Below are positions 44,646 through 57,225 of a stretch of DNA of 64,000 nt, piece after piece. Origin of the DNA: Paracentrotus lividus (Eukaryota > Echinodermata > Echinoidea > Camarodonta > Echinidae); the NCBI GenBank assembly GCA_940671915.1, contig CALNVZ010002974.1:19689938-19753937 (forward strand). Direction: 5' to 3'. The notes under the pieces are model-generated. The model saw only the letters and a program-made list of their open reading frames with translations, searched no databases and was not told the origin of the DNA. A program made the position numbers and the translations under genes. Numbering within the stretch: position 1 is the stretch's first letter; the number at the start of each line of letters is the position of its first letter.

Positions 44646-47250
44646 CTGTATACAAGGTCACCAAACGTTTAGAGGGTAAGGACCGGTTCGGAAATAAGCC
44701 CTTTTTGGTTTTCATGGGCCCTCTTGTCAAGGTTTCTGCGTCAAATTTTATTGTAACTTATTTGAATGATATCAGACGAATAACATGAATTCCAATCAAA
44801 TAAGATGCTCCTCTTAAGTCATGAAACACTTCAGTTAATTCTCACAGGAGATCATTCAGGAAATAAGGCAATAGGTTAGATATAACAGAATGGAAAAGAC
44901 CACCTCTGGGACTTTAATAATCCTCATCGATAAACAGAGACGCTGGAGAAGAAAGCTTGACAACACCACAGCAATGCTCCTAAATGTGAGTTAGGTGTAA
45001 GTACTGCAATACACACCACTTTAGAAGGAGGAATAAAAGAAGTAGCTTAATCAAACTCATTCAACCAATCCCTGAAGACGGGACGGACTGACAACTGAAC
45101 AAAGATGAGGGTTAATTTTATTGCCTTGAAAGAATTTCGACTGATCACCGTCTTCCTCCAAAATACCCCCTTTGAATGCGGCTCGACTCAACCATATATG
45201 CAGAGCACATACATGTACATCCAAGGAGGGGGAAAAAAAAGGATAAAAATCTGGCAGCTCACTTAGAAAATATAAGTGTAGGCCTAGCTTACTGAGATTA
45301 TTTTTCATTTATTAAATAACCATGGATTTGACCGACAGCCCAGATTTGAATTAAAGAATCATTTTCTAAGTCACAGGAATTGAATTATTGTCAATTGCAT
45401 TTGCAAGCTTAGCAGTACAAATGTGAATGTGTCAGAATGTACCCTATTGTATCCATATCCAAATCTCCAATTGGAATTTAAATTTTTGAAACAGCCTTTC
45501 TCTCACGCGAACCTACGATTCACACCTTGGTCGTCCACTGTCGTCTAAATTAAAGAGCCCCCTATGGCTAGACAAAGTCCAGCTGACATCGTGAAGCAGG
45601 TTCAATTCTAGCTCCATGATATCCCATCCCTCTTTCCTTCCTAATCAAGTATATCCTATAATAGCAACTGTTTGGTCATGCAATTCACCTCGTAAAGGTT
45701 GACACACGCAAATACAAAACTTCCTCAAGAGAAGAACGAGAGTCAATAACGCTGGAATTCAATTTGTATGCGAAGGTCGCAGGAAATTTTGGCATCACAT
45801 ACGTGACAGTGGCACATGTTATTTTTCTTGCAAATCCACTATCTTTTGTTACCTGCCTTCACAAAAATATGTTTTTCTTCTTCGGAATAACTTTCTTTGA
45901 ACCTGATTTATATTTTATTCATTCATAAATTCATTTTTCTTTCCTGGTTCATAATTGAATCCATATTTCAAAGTCAACACAGTGTGATTTTGAAAAGCAT
46001 TCATTGCATTGTCAGAATTTGTTATGCTTGCTGAAAAGCGAATTGGTGACGCAAAGTACCAATTTTAAGAAGTTAAACTTGATTATTTTAAAAAAATCCT
46101 CCTTTTTAACAAGAAAATGGTTTCATCTGAAGTGGTATACTATTACTAACTTTCTCCCAATATTCTTGTTAATTTTTGCATATATGTCAATTCAATTTGC
46201 AATACAGAACACTTCTCACTCAGCAATCACTTGCCTGACATGTGTCGGGAAGGTGTATAGTGCAAACTTTATAATTCACAACAGGCGGTATGAATGGTCA
46301 ATTTGTAATTTAGACTTTAGGTATAATCATGCATGGGTCACTAAATGGCTACATTTATAACAGGTGGCATAAATGGTCAATTAGTAGTTTGTACTTTTAA
46401 TTACGCATGGGTCACTAAATGACCACAGTCATGTACAAATAAACATATCCAGTTGTGTCATATGGCTCGAAGAAATATTGGGGAACATTCAAATTTTGGG
46501 GCAAAAAAAAAAACACAACGTAACAATTACTTCACAGGCGAGTGGGAGAGTGTCGGCAAGAAGGGAAAATAGATTAAAACAGAGAGAGAAAACATGTGCA
46601 AGTTGACCTCTTACATGTTCAAGGGCAATTTAGGGAATGTTCGAAGCTGATGAGCTAATTGGTGCAAGGGCAATGACAGATTGAACTTGTCTGGCAAATT
46701 AGGATATCTTCAAACATTTTCCTTTGAATGAAGACCTTCTAGTATTTTGTCACATCTGCAGACATGTGACTATCTTGTCATGTAATCTTTATTTAGAAGT
46801 TTACATCATGAAACATGCTATGCATAGCTATTTACTCTTGAGTCTTTATATCCCCCACTCTCACTTTATTTTCCTTTCCATTATAAACTTTTCTATCATT
46901 TTTTTTTTCCTTCATCGCTCATTTTTTCTCTTTACATCCTCTCCATTTCTTTCCTATACATATATTTTCCTGAAATTGTAAAAACAACATTTTTACAAAT
47001 TCATAACAGCATAATTTTCACATCAAATGAACAGCCTTGAACAACATTATGATTTATCAAATCAGTCAAAACAAGCTTGACTTTGGTCTATGATTGAACC
47101 CTAAAAATATTTTTGTTTGCTGAGACTGAGAACCAGAAGGGCTTATAAAACATTAATGGTATTTGAAATGGCATGAGTTTATATGCCCTGTTGTGTCACA
47201 CAATAGAGCCATAGTGCATATGGAGAGTCTGAATCTTGAGACTATATCAT
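44646..47250. other. noncoding sequence, nothing recognised
   Basis: Mostly AT-rich, with A run 46502-46516 and a fragment of the AGAACCAGAAGGGC repeat near 47127. A loose duplication of CAGGCGGTATGAATGGTCAA at 46283 and CAGGTGGCATAAATGGTCAA at 46362 indicates an 80-bp tandem copy. No gene recognised. Confidence 0.6.
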
Positions 47251-47264
47251 GCAGCAGGCGCAGA

Positions 47265-47880
47265 TCCAGCTTCAGCTCACACAAAGCATTTTATCAGCCC
47301 AGTTGTCTAGGGACAATAGCGTCTCTAAGAGTGTGTTCAATGTCCAGTTTCAAATTTATACGCCAACATAAATCATGATACAAAACGCAATTACAAAACG
47401 CCGATATAAAGAGAAACAAAGCGGGTGTTCATTGTCCCCATTCCCGGTCGTAAAAGTAAACGTGTTTCAAATCTCGATTCGGAGGAAAATTTAAACGCTC
47501 AAAAAGATGCGTTTTGAAACACAATCAGCTTCAATTTTACGACCTTGAGCATCGCGATTGCAACGAAATGCGACACTGAACAGGATTGAGTTTTCAAACG
47601 TGTTTAAATGTGCTCTCACAATGGAAGCTTCCAGTGCAAGTGAAAAAAGGAGAAGATGTTTGTTTTTTGAGAGTGGGGAATTTAAAGACGTTGGAAATAT
47701 AATCAGCTTTAAATTTTTGACACTGAACGGTGCACCACTGGTCGTGTTTGTGTCTGTGTTTTGTAATTGCGTTTTGTATCATGATTCATGTTGGCGTATA
47801 AATTTGAAACTGGACATTGAACACACTCTATCATTCTTGTGCATGGGCCGATACAATTCTTCTGGATCTGCTATACTGTG
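47265..47880. mobile_element. GGATCC-type palindromic repeat split by a family B MITE
   Basis: The left part (CAGGCGCAGATCCAGC to GGGACAATAGC) and right part (GCATGGGCCGATACAATTC to TCTGGATCTGC) are the two halves of the same repeat seen uninterrupted near 3160-3240 and 6664-6806. The family B element lies between them, so the MITE inserted into an older repeat. Confidence 0.75.
47329..47828. mobile_element. family B MITE, 500 bp
   Basis: Terminal inverted repeats of about 70 bp beginning GAGTGTGTTCAATGTCCAGT are nearly perfect. The left flank is TAA (47326-47328), the right TAT. The plus-strand open frame across it (47558-47986) is mirrored by a shorter relative in the second copy, which reflects shared repeat sequence and not a gene. 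Confidence 0.92.
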
Positions 47881-48608
47881 TAGCTGGCCTGGGAATTTAT
47901 TTTGCCACAGACATTGGCTATCATGGGCAATCCTGTCAGTGTTTCTTTTATTCTCTCATCTATGTTTTTACACCGTGTACACTTGACGAATAAAATAAAA
48001 TCAAATCAAATATAGACTAGTCTTTCATCAGACATGACCTAATATGTTCAAAATTAGAGCTTGTGCTTGCAGACTAGGTTTTATGTACTCTTCAAACTCT
48101 TATCCCTTATTGGATGTCAGCTAACGTCTTTCTGCTTCTCAGTAGACACCCTTTAGATCCAGCTCATTACACCTGTCCTATGCCTGCTTTTCACACTCTT
48201 CAACCACCCTCTTTTAATCACACCTGCCTCGCTGTGGAATGCGACATCTGACACCGCAAATTGAAGAAATATGACAGATTTTGACAGATTCTCACATTTA
48301 ACGTGAAATTAGCCTTGGATTGTGACAGATTCAGATACCTTGACTGTTTACCACATCCAGTCTGCTAGCTTCAGTCCCTTTACTAAAATCAAAGTCGTTG
48401 AAGCAAGGCCCATCACTTAAGAGTTACAAAGTCTGTATTTTCTCGCTTTAAGGAATTACCATACACTACAAGGTCGTGATTGATTAATATTCATATAAAA
48501 AAATGCTTAATGGCTCATACATTTTTTATTGATGAAGAATCTATCGTCATCATGTTTCTCTCATTTTGCTGGTTCTATTTACATCAGAGTGAAAGTCTGC
48601 TGGCACCC
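47832..48608. other. noncoding sequence
   Basis: Begins with the tail of the GGATCC-type repeat (to about 47880); the remainder is unremarkable. Confidence 0.55.
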
Positions 48609-48611
48609 TTA

Positions 48612-49373
48612 TACCCCATTCACAGTGGTTTTCAAATTTATCCCGGTGCTGTCGCGGTGCTGTCGCGGGACGGCAACACCGCTATAAACCCGCTATAAAT
48701 GCATTCACAGTGGAAAAGTTATCCCGGGACAGTCCAGGGATAAATTTCATGTACCCATTCACACTGCAGCGTGCCATTTTTATGACCTCCGAAACAAAAT
48801 GCTTGCTTTTCTTTTGTATTTCCTTGTTTTTCTCCTTCTTCCATCTTCTTTTTCATCATTTCCTATGTATTTCTTTGTTTTTCTCCTTGTTTCCTTTTCT
48901 TTTCTATCATTTCTTATGTATTTCTTTGTTTTTTCCTTCTTTTATATTGTATTTCTTCATTTCTTATGTATTTCTTTGTTTTTCACCTTCTTTCATTTTC
49001 TTTTCTATGATTTCCTATGTATTTTTTTGTTTTCCACCTTCTTTCTTTATCTTTTCTATCATTTCTTATGTTTTTCCGTGTTTTATCCTTCTGTCACTCT
49101 CTTTCTGGAAATTCTTATGTTTTTCATTGTTTTTTTATCCCGGTGCTGTAGCCGAGTGCCTTCACACTGAAGGCAATCCGCGACAGCCGCGGGACTGTCC
49201 CGGTGCTGTTACTAAGGTTTGAGCGCGATAGTTTATCGCGGTGTTATAGCGGGGCGAGGTTATCCCAGGATAGTTTATAGCGGGTCCGAGCATTCACACT
49301 GAGGGCAACACCGCTACAGTCCCGGGACAGTCCCGGGACTGTAGCGGTGTTTGAGGCCACTGTGAATGGGGTA
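48612..49373. mobile_element. 762-bp PIF/Harbinger-like element, family D
   Basis: Ends TACCCCATTCACAGTGG and CCACTGTGAATGGGGTA are perfect 17-bp inverted repeats, with TTA on both sides (48609-48611, 49374-49376). Subterminal regions are packed with GC-rich palindromic words such as CCCGGGACAGTCC and CAACACCGCTA, plus repeated CATTCACACTGA. The centre is a T-rich 51-bp minisatellite. The plus-strand Phe-rich open frames (48710-49222 and 48799-49170) are artefacts of the minisatellite. Confidence 0.93.
48810..49132 (+). repeat. 51-bp T-rich minisatellite, about six copies
   Basis: Units share CATTTCTTATGTATTTCTTT followed by a C/T-rich tail. Six units of 49-51 bp run in tandem inside the family D element. 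Confidence 0.88.
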
Positions 49374-49376
49374 TTA

Positions 49377-49699
49377 GAAGTGCAGTCAGTAACATGTTTG
49401 ACACCACTGACTCACATGCATTGTAAGGCATGTAAGGGATTTGTACAAAGAGCTAATCCCAGATGATTCCGTTTTATGAGGCCCGAAAATTAGGGTTGTT
49501 CTGACCACAGCATGTAAGATGTCCTTTCATCTTATTTCATAGTAACCCTGAATCAGAGTCAAAATGGTCTACTTTTCTAAAATGTTACAGAGGTCATTGA
49601 TTAATATATTGCTCAATTTCCCCAATTAATTTAGTTAGCCTGAGTGCACAACATGTGACATATATCTTCTAATCCTTTGCATCTACATGTATGTCATGG
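49377..49699. other. noncoding sequence, nothing recognised
   Basis: AT-rich, no gene or repeat identified. Confidence 0.6.
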
Positions 49700-49812
49700 A
49701 CCCAACATGGCCTAGTGGTCACTGGCTCACTACCTGGATACCACCTCGGAGAAAATCTCCAAGGATACCACAGGGTGTTGCTGGATCAAATCCATCCCAG
49801 TTTAAGTAGGCC
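49700..49812 (+). mobile_element. tRNA-headed SINE-like sequence
   Basis: An A-box-like TGGCCTAGTGGT at 49708-49719 and a B-box-like GGATCAAATCC at 49783-49793 are spaced like the promoter boxes of a tRNA with a long variable arm. Acceptor stem pairing is poor and it is not a functional tRNA; a SINE head is the likeliest reading. The 3' extent is unknown. Confidence 0.5.
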
Positions 49813-52800
49813 TAACCTTTTCTCATGAGGGTTTCTTAACGTTTCATTTGGGGCATAACTCCCTGCTGAAATGACAACAATATTCCATTGTTTTCTTTTT
49901 CATCACAGAGTAAAGCAATAGATCTATATTTATTATTGAATATTCAAGAAATTTGTGTCCACCAGGTTCAGGAATGCATAGGCCTACATATTTTTTCTAT
50001 TTTCAGTTGTTTCCGGTTTCCTATGTGGCCTAAAATTTGATCTTGAGTGACAGATCAAGAATTAAATCCTTGCATCTAAACATCAACAGGGGAAATAACA
50101 TATTTATACTTCCACCCGCCCTCAGTGAAATAGCACTTTAACATTATGAAATAGCACTTTTGCCTCACACAGATTGTTTTCATATGGTTGCAGGAAACTA
50201 TTAAATCATCCCAAAGAATATTGAAGATTGATACCCAAAATAATATGATGAGTTGAGTTGAGTCATGCCAAATATAATTATCTATCAAATTCAAGGTCAA
50301 TTTTATTGATGACAAAGTAATTTCATATTGTTAAAAGCAATAAATGAATGCAAATTGATGAAAAGTTTTGTTTATTTTCAACAACAAAAAAACAAAAAAC
50401 AACAAAAACAAATCTTTATGAAAGGGGTTGTAGTAAACTGTAAAGAAATCATTCCAACTATTTTACTCCAATTACATTACTATTCCAATGTCTTATAATG
50501 TACATCAATTTCCCCCCCATAACCAATATGTACTAGTACGAGTCAACGCAACTTATAAATAAGAGGGAAAGAAGAGAGAACTACAGAAAGGGGGACATAC
50601 ACAGAGAGACTTTGACAGAAATTATATGCTTTCCATTAAATTCCAAGCAACAGACTATTTTTGTAACCCAGAAATTAGGAGAAAACACATCACCCCTCCT
50701 GGCAAGTCTTGACGATTTAATCGAGATTCAAAAACACACAACATCGTGACTTCATTCTCAACACCCTGGAGTTATTATTCAATTTTCACAGACGGCATCC
50801 ATCTTTTTGGTGAATCGACTGAGATTTTCTTTTAAAACAGGAAAAACATAGATAGAATATAGAAGAAAATGAATGAATCGCACATGGAAATAAGTGAAAG
50901 AAATTTGGCGGGTGGCCTAGATTGGTAACTCAAGAAATATGATAAAATAAAGATTTCTGCTTGGGAGCAATGGTTTTGCAAAGATAAGCATTGAACGGAA
51001 GAAAATGATAAAAGATGTACGAGTCTCATAAAGCAAAACCGCTGTTTGATTCATGCAGGAACTGCAAGCCGTGGAAAGTATTTTTTTCAAAGTATCTTTA
51101 AATTAAAAGAGATAAGTTTCTTCAAATATTTCATCCATGAATTTGATCATTACCATAAGTCATTTCTTGAAAATGTTCTGTAACTTAAAAAGAAGAGAAA
51201 AAAAATCATCGTAGACCTTCGGTGTGAAATTAGAAGTCTTAAAAGAAAAACCTATTTCCATGGCAACTTCATGTTGATGTCTGAAACAGATAGGTAACAG
51301 GTTGGACCAAAGTGCTATGAACTTGTTTTAGTTGTTGTATTTCAGTTTGAAAAGGAAACCCTTGTAACCTTGACAGATAAAGGTGAATGGGTTTGTTTTC
51401 ACAGGAAATGTTTTACCAATGTCAAACAGATATAAAACACAAACGTCTTAATATGATATGTAATTGTAAAGAACAAAAAGGGCATTTACCAGGGATCTGC
51501 ACCAACATATATTTCAATAGGTGGTGCTTTATTATCTCTAGCCCGATTAACAGCACAATATGTGGTGGAAAGGGGGAAACCCAGTCAATTAAAGGAAGAA
51601 GTTGATGCTACACCAGCTTGAGCTTCAGCCTTACGATTTAACCTTGAGCTTGATCAAATAAGTCAGATAATAGGAGGGGACTAAAACATTACAATGTTCA
51701 GCTTGAAAAAAAAAGAACAATGAAGGAGTTTTCCCTGTAGTTTATTTAGTCCTTAGAAATTTGATTGTCTTGTTCAAAGATACTGATGAAAATATGGGCT
51801 TTAGAAACATAATTAAATAACAATTGATAGTACGGTATTAACAATATTAGACTACACTGAATAGAGGTTGAGTATAAATAAGTTTGCATTTCCCCATGGA
51901 ATTGTATGATATTCCATTTCATCTGTCTGATATTAATATTAGATCCCATGGGTCCCCTTATAATTACCATATTCCAGACATTAAAAGATTGATTACTGTC
52001 TAGCTCAGAGACACTCGTAAATATTGATCCCTTTTTCACACAGATATCAAAAACTTTTCAAAGATGAAAAGGTTTGAAATCTACCCCAAGGCCAATTGAA
52101 CTTTCACGATATTTTGATCAAGTTTTTGAGGTTGGTTTTCAAAGGGAACTGCCGCCACTGATTTATCGTTCCTAATTTGCAAGGTTGGTTATTTTCCCTC
52201 TACATCTCAGAATGGCATTCAAAGCACATGTTTAGATATACAGGGTCTTTTTGTCACCCAACAAAAGCCCCAATTGGATGACGGCGGGGCATTATTTTCG
52301 TCTCTCCGAAACATTTATACACTATTCTAAAGAGAGATTATTTGAGAGCAAAAATGTAACAATTGCATTCTGTGAGCTCATGTTAAAGGCAAGGCACCCA
52401 TTTAGCATCTGAAATGAGCCGTGGTATTTGATGATTTGGTGTCAAATTATAAAGCAGTTTGTGAAGTGGCACGGCGCAACGATAGACTCTCAAAAGAGCG
52501 GTTACTTCTGACATATCGTTGTATCAATAATCGCTTTGTTTTGCCACCTATCCTCTCTATTTCTGCCTCAATTAAATCTAACATATATATTTGAAAAGGA
52601 ACTGTATTATGATAAATTCACAAGAATACAGGCGGCAAGACTAATGGTCCATTAATAAGGACAAGTATTGTTACTAAAAGAGAAATTTAAAATCAAATTA
52701 ATGCCGTATACGAGACTGATCACTGTTCCATACATATTCTTTCAAACCAAACTTTTGTAAATATAACAATTTTTAGACAGCGATAAATTGAATAGATCAT

Positions 52801-55800
52801 TGAGCAAAATAACTAATACACCTCTGAAGTCAAGTAGAAAAATTGGTAATTAGTATTATTATTATTTTTAAAAAATTTTCAAATAACAAATCCGTCTCCA
52901 GGAACAGAGGCTGTGGTTTTAATCATTTTATTGAGGTATTTTAATGAGATTTTGAAGGGCCAGATCATATTCACTATCTGATAACTCAGCCACAAGGCCT
53001 ATAGATTTATTTTGATAGAAATATATCCATGACATTGATCTCATAAAGACTTCTCATCAATAACCTATTCCCTTAAAAGACGCTTTCATCATATATCAAC
53101 AGTGATATTTGTCACTGACATGGATTCAAAGGGCATAGGGGTGCTCGTGGATTAACTGCAATTTCAAGTTCACAAACAACTCTTAAAGTTGGATTTAATA
53201 TTCATTACCTGGCCTTGACATAGCAAATGATGTTGATAGCTCTGTTGATATAAAATGTTATGGAAGATAATGTTTTTATGTTGTTCCTTTTTAACGAAAA
53301 CAACCAGTTTTGCACAAAATACATTTGCTTACTACAAATGTACTTTATTACAGTCTAAGGATTGGCCTGTTCTAAACTGAGGAAAATGTAGAATAGATTC
53401 TCTGATATATGAAACTAAGTTTCAGATATCATTTTTAAATAACATCATAAATGTGTCTACTACATCAATCATCTAAAGCAATAAAAATTCCTTTCTTATG
53501 AATCCATGTTTGCCCATCTTTTACTGCAACATTTCTAAACATGAATCTCTGATGGGCAATCCATCAATATTTTTATGTCATTTTAACCATTTATGTCTCT
53601 TTTGCTTGTTATTACCAACTACTCATGTCTCTTTCTATCTGCTCTCTGTATCCCACACCCTCTCCTTTTCTCCATCCCTTCATTCTCTCTCTCTTACATT
53701 TTCTTTATTCATTTCATTTTTTTTTTAAATTCCCTTTGAACTTTCTTGTCTGCATTGGTATTGTACTCTTCTTTGGGGGTTTTCTATCAAGTTTGTCTCA
53801 CTGAACATGTCTGTAATAATGCACATCTTCCTCTGTATTTCGTTTGTATGTTTATTTGTTTTCATTTATCTGTCTGGCTGTTTCTTTGATCCTTATTCAA
53901 GCCAAATCATAAAGAGATCTTTCTTTGGTATTCCTTCCAGTACCTGCCTCCTTGATCTCCCTCGTTCCCTCATCCATATTTAGCCTTTAGTTCCTCTATT
54001 CCTTTTCCCCCTTCATACTGTCCATTAAGTGCCAGAGAGGCATTAATTCCTACACTCTCACATACACCTAAAGTCCTTGTAGCACTAAAGGGAACACTTG
54101 GTCCAGCCCATCTCCCTACTGACCACACACTACGGAGGTGGTCAAGAATAACTCCCTCTACCATTAAACTTGCCTCCTAAATCTCCCCCACAGAATACTG
54201 ATTGTTCAGGGGGTCTGAACTGCCCGCAGGTGGAACCGATTTATAACTGGGGTTTATCCTTCATATTTCATCTATCAACATTTACTTAAAGATGACTCAT
54301 ACATTCTACAATGCTGATAGGCTCATGTAGATACTTGGTCAAATATTGGAATATGATGAGAGGGGGTAATATCAAGGGTAACACCTAGAGGGGAAGTTTC
54401 AAAATAGGGGTAAGAAAATAATCAGACTTGTGTTCTGAATTACTGACAGATTCCCTTCTCAATGGAGTTCAATAACAAGAGAGTTGCCACTTTTTTCAAT
54501 TAATGGTCACTTAAAAAGTATTTAGGGCCTAGTTCTTTAACAGCCCCATTTATCATATCTCATTCTTTATAATTTTGTGTATTGCTGTTTTGCTGCCTTG
54601 ACAACTTGGGTCTGCATCTTCATATCTAGTGTTTTTCTTTACATGAAATGTCACTTTAACACAAAAACTTTTGTGACCCAAAAATTGTGAACGTTTGTAC
54701 CACACTCGAATGATGTTTGTGCATATTATTTAAGTAGTTATTAAATTAACAATGTCAAAATAAACAAGAGGCCATCTAACTATTCTTTCTATTTTTTTTT
54801 CCTGATAGATGAATCTTTCATTAATTTTCACAGCACTGGAATTAATTTTAATTATTCAGTGCGTTTCAGTCAGTCTTTGAATTATGTGCTTAAAAAGTCA
54901 AAATCATAAATTGTGAAATCCATACATAAAGACCCCAAAGTTTTTGAAAGTGGCTCCATTCATACGCCCCTTAGGACCAATAGAACACCCATTCTATATA
55001 TTTTGCCCTCATCAAAACTGCATTACTCCCTACGCCAAACACGCAGGGGTGGTAAGGTGGTCATCTCATGCAATGACTCACACATCCAGATATAGGACCT
55101 ATACCACCACCTGCTAAGAGTACAAATAATATGTGGTCATAAAAGACTGGACAAATAATATCCCTTCCTAAGTTTGGAAAAGAAAGTTCACACACTGGTA
55201 TGAGTCTCAGTACCTTCCTATTTCCAGTTCTATTGCATGCATCAGGGAGTCAGCTAAATGGACCCCTTCATTGAATTAAAGTCCCCACGCTCTCCCCCCC
55301 CGCCCCCCCAAATAAAAAAAAAAGGAAAAAAAAAAAAAAAAAAAAAAGGAAAAAAAGAAAAAAAAAAAAGAAGAAAAAAAGAGAGGATCTATGGACATAA
55401 ATATCAAACTGGACCCCCTAAAAAGTCATTGTTAGCCCTTTGTTAGTCAGTGTCTGTTCTCAAAATATTGCATAACTTATATGCATTTTGAGAGCTAAAT
55501 GAAAAAAGATGATTTCTATGTGCCAGACATGTCTATAAAGCAAGAAAAAGTTAGTTCTGAAGGTTAGTGCCCTTCTGATTTCTAAAAACAATTTAGAAAG
55601 GTGGTAGAGTCTTCTGATAATCATTAGTAGTGATTATACTTTAACATCTGCATGAAGTTAAGCAACATTACAATGAGAAAAGGTTTTAAATCAAATAAAA
55701 AAAGACACTAAGGTACTACCCAACTTTTGAAAGCATGTTTTTTATAAATTGTGACGGGACACAATATTTCTAACAAAGTTACACTTCATCCATGGTCATA

Positions 55801-56695
55801 TCATGTTAAACTATCCAGTGACATTCAGAAATGCATCAGCTTTATATAAACTTCTACATTGAACTAACACCCTTTTTGCTTTCAAATGGACAGAATTGTA
55901 CCTTTAATTGGGCCCAGAGGTAGTGTCCATGGCTGGATCTGGGTGGGTGTTGTTGCGGGTTTAGAAACCAAAATGGGGCGTGTTTGTAGTGGAGTTTATT
56001 AGAGTACACAACCCCTTTATCGCCTGCAGAGATTTCACAAGATGTCTATTCTTTGATACTATGAATCCAATAAAGAAAGCATGAGCATGAGGGAAATGGT
56101 AGCTTGTGGTTTCACACCATCATGGGCTGCTGGGTGTAGTTTATGGTAAACACTGAACACAATTTAATTGATGACTTGTGAAATAAATCAGCCCCATGCA
56201 GCCTTTGGAAACCGCGCCAATGACGCTTTTACCTTTTTGGGGTTGTCCTAGTTTATATAAATGCATTCTATATAGCCATTTTATGGAAGAATAACTGTAT
56301 GCTTAAAATACCAAATTACCATATTTATAGTGATGTATGACGCCTCTTCACTCATAGGACTTCATATTCAAAGAATTTCGGTTATTTCAGCTGTCATAAA
56401 GTTCATTGCTAACCTACTTCAAGTAAATTTTCACATTCATCATTCTTTGTGTATAGGCCTATCTATCATTCATACAAGCTAATTAAATGTTATAATTGGA
56501 GGTGAAAATCTAAAGGGCTACACTTATTTGTGTGAGTGGGACTTACATAGATTCGGCATAGATTTTGGGATCCCTTACCATATGCACGGGATGGTGTTCA
56601 GAGCCCAAGAGAATGTTGATGAACTTCTTTCTTTTTTCTTTTAACCCATCCATTTGCCATCAGGAGGGACATTATGGGAGAGGACTACTCTTGTA
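49813..56695. other. long noncoding stretch, no gene recognised
   Basis: AT-rich. Contains CAACAAAAA-rich sequence (50380-50415), CT-rich tract (53640-53715) and an A-rich tract (55310-55385). Short open frames on both strands lack signal peptides, repeats or conserved motifs. It may be part of a very long 5' intron of the collagen gene or intergenic. Confidence 0.55.
55310..55385. repeat. A-rich tract
   Basis: About 75 bp of A with scattered G, directly after a C-rich run. This could be the oligo-A tail of a retroposed sequence, but no body was recognised upstream. Confidence 0.8.
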
Positions 56696-56698
56696 TAA

Positions 56699-57222
56699 GA
56701 GTGTGTTCAATGTCCAGTTTCAAATTTATACGCCAACATGAATCATGATACAAAACGGAAACACAAAACGCTGATATAAAGAAAAACAAAAGGGTGTTCA
56801 TTGTCCCCCATCGCCGGTCGTAAAAATAAACGTGTTTCAAATCTCAATTAAAATCTAAACGCCGAAAATTTAAACGCCGAAAATTTAAACGCCGAAAAAG
56901 ATGCGTTTACAAACGCAATCGGTTTAAATTTTACGACCTTGAGCATCGCGATTGCAACGAAATGCGACATTGAACAGGATTGAGTTTTCAAACGTGATTA
57001 AATGTGCTCTCGCAATGGAAGCTTCCGGTGCAATTGAAAAAAGGAGAATATATTTGTTTTTTGAGAGTGGGGAATTTAAAGACGATCGACGTATAAACAC
57101 GTTTAAATTTTGGACACTGAACGATGCACCGCTGATCGCGTTTGTGTTTGTGTTTTGTGATTGCGTTTTGTATCATGATTCATGTTGGCGTATAAATTTG
57201 AAACTGGACATTGAACACACTC
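56699..57222. mobile_element. family B MITE, 524 bp
   Basis: Same terminal inverted repeats as 47329-47828, with TAA on both sides (56696-56698, 57223-57225). It differs internally by a triplication of a short AAATTTAAACGCCGA word near 56860-56895. Interior similarity to the first copy is high, suggesting a relatively recent burst. Confidence 0.93.
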
Positions 57223-57225
57223 TAA

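Noticed and set aside
47558-47986. 142-codon plus-strand open frame with a related frame at 56952-57245
   Set aside because: Apparent conservation is explained by both lying in copies of the same family B MITE and reading through the inverted repeat.
48710-49222. Phe-rich multi-repeat open frame resembling a membrane protein
   Set aside because: It is the translation of a T-rich 51-bp minisatellite inside a transposon, open in two frames.
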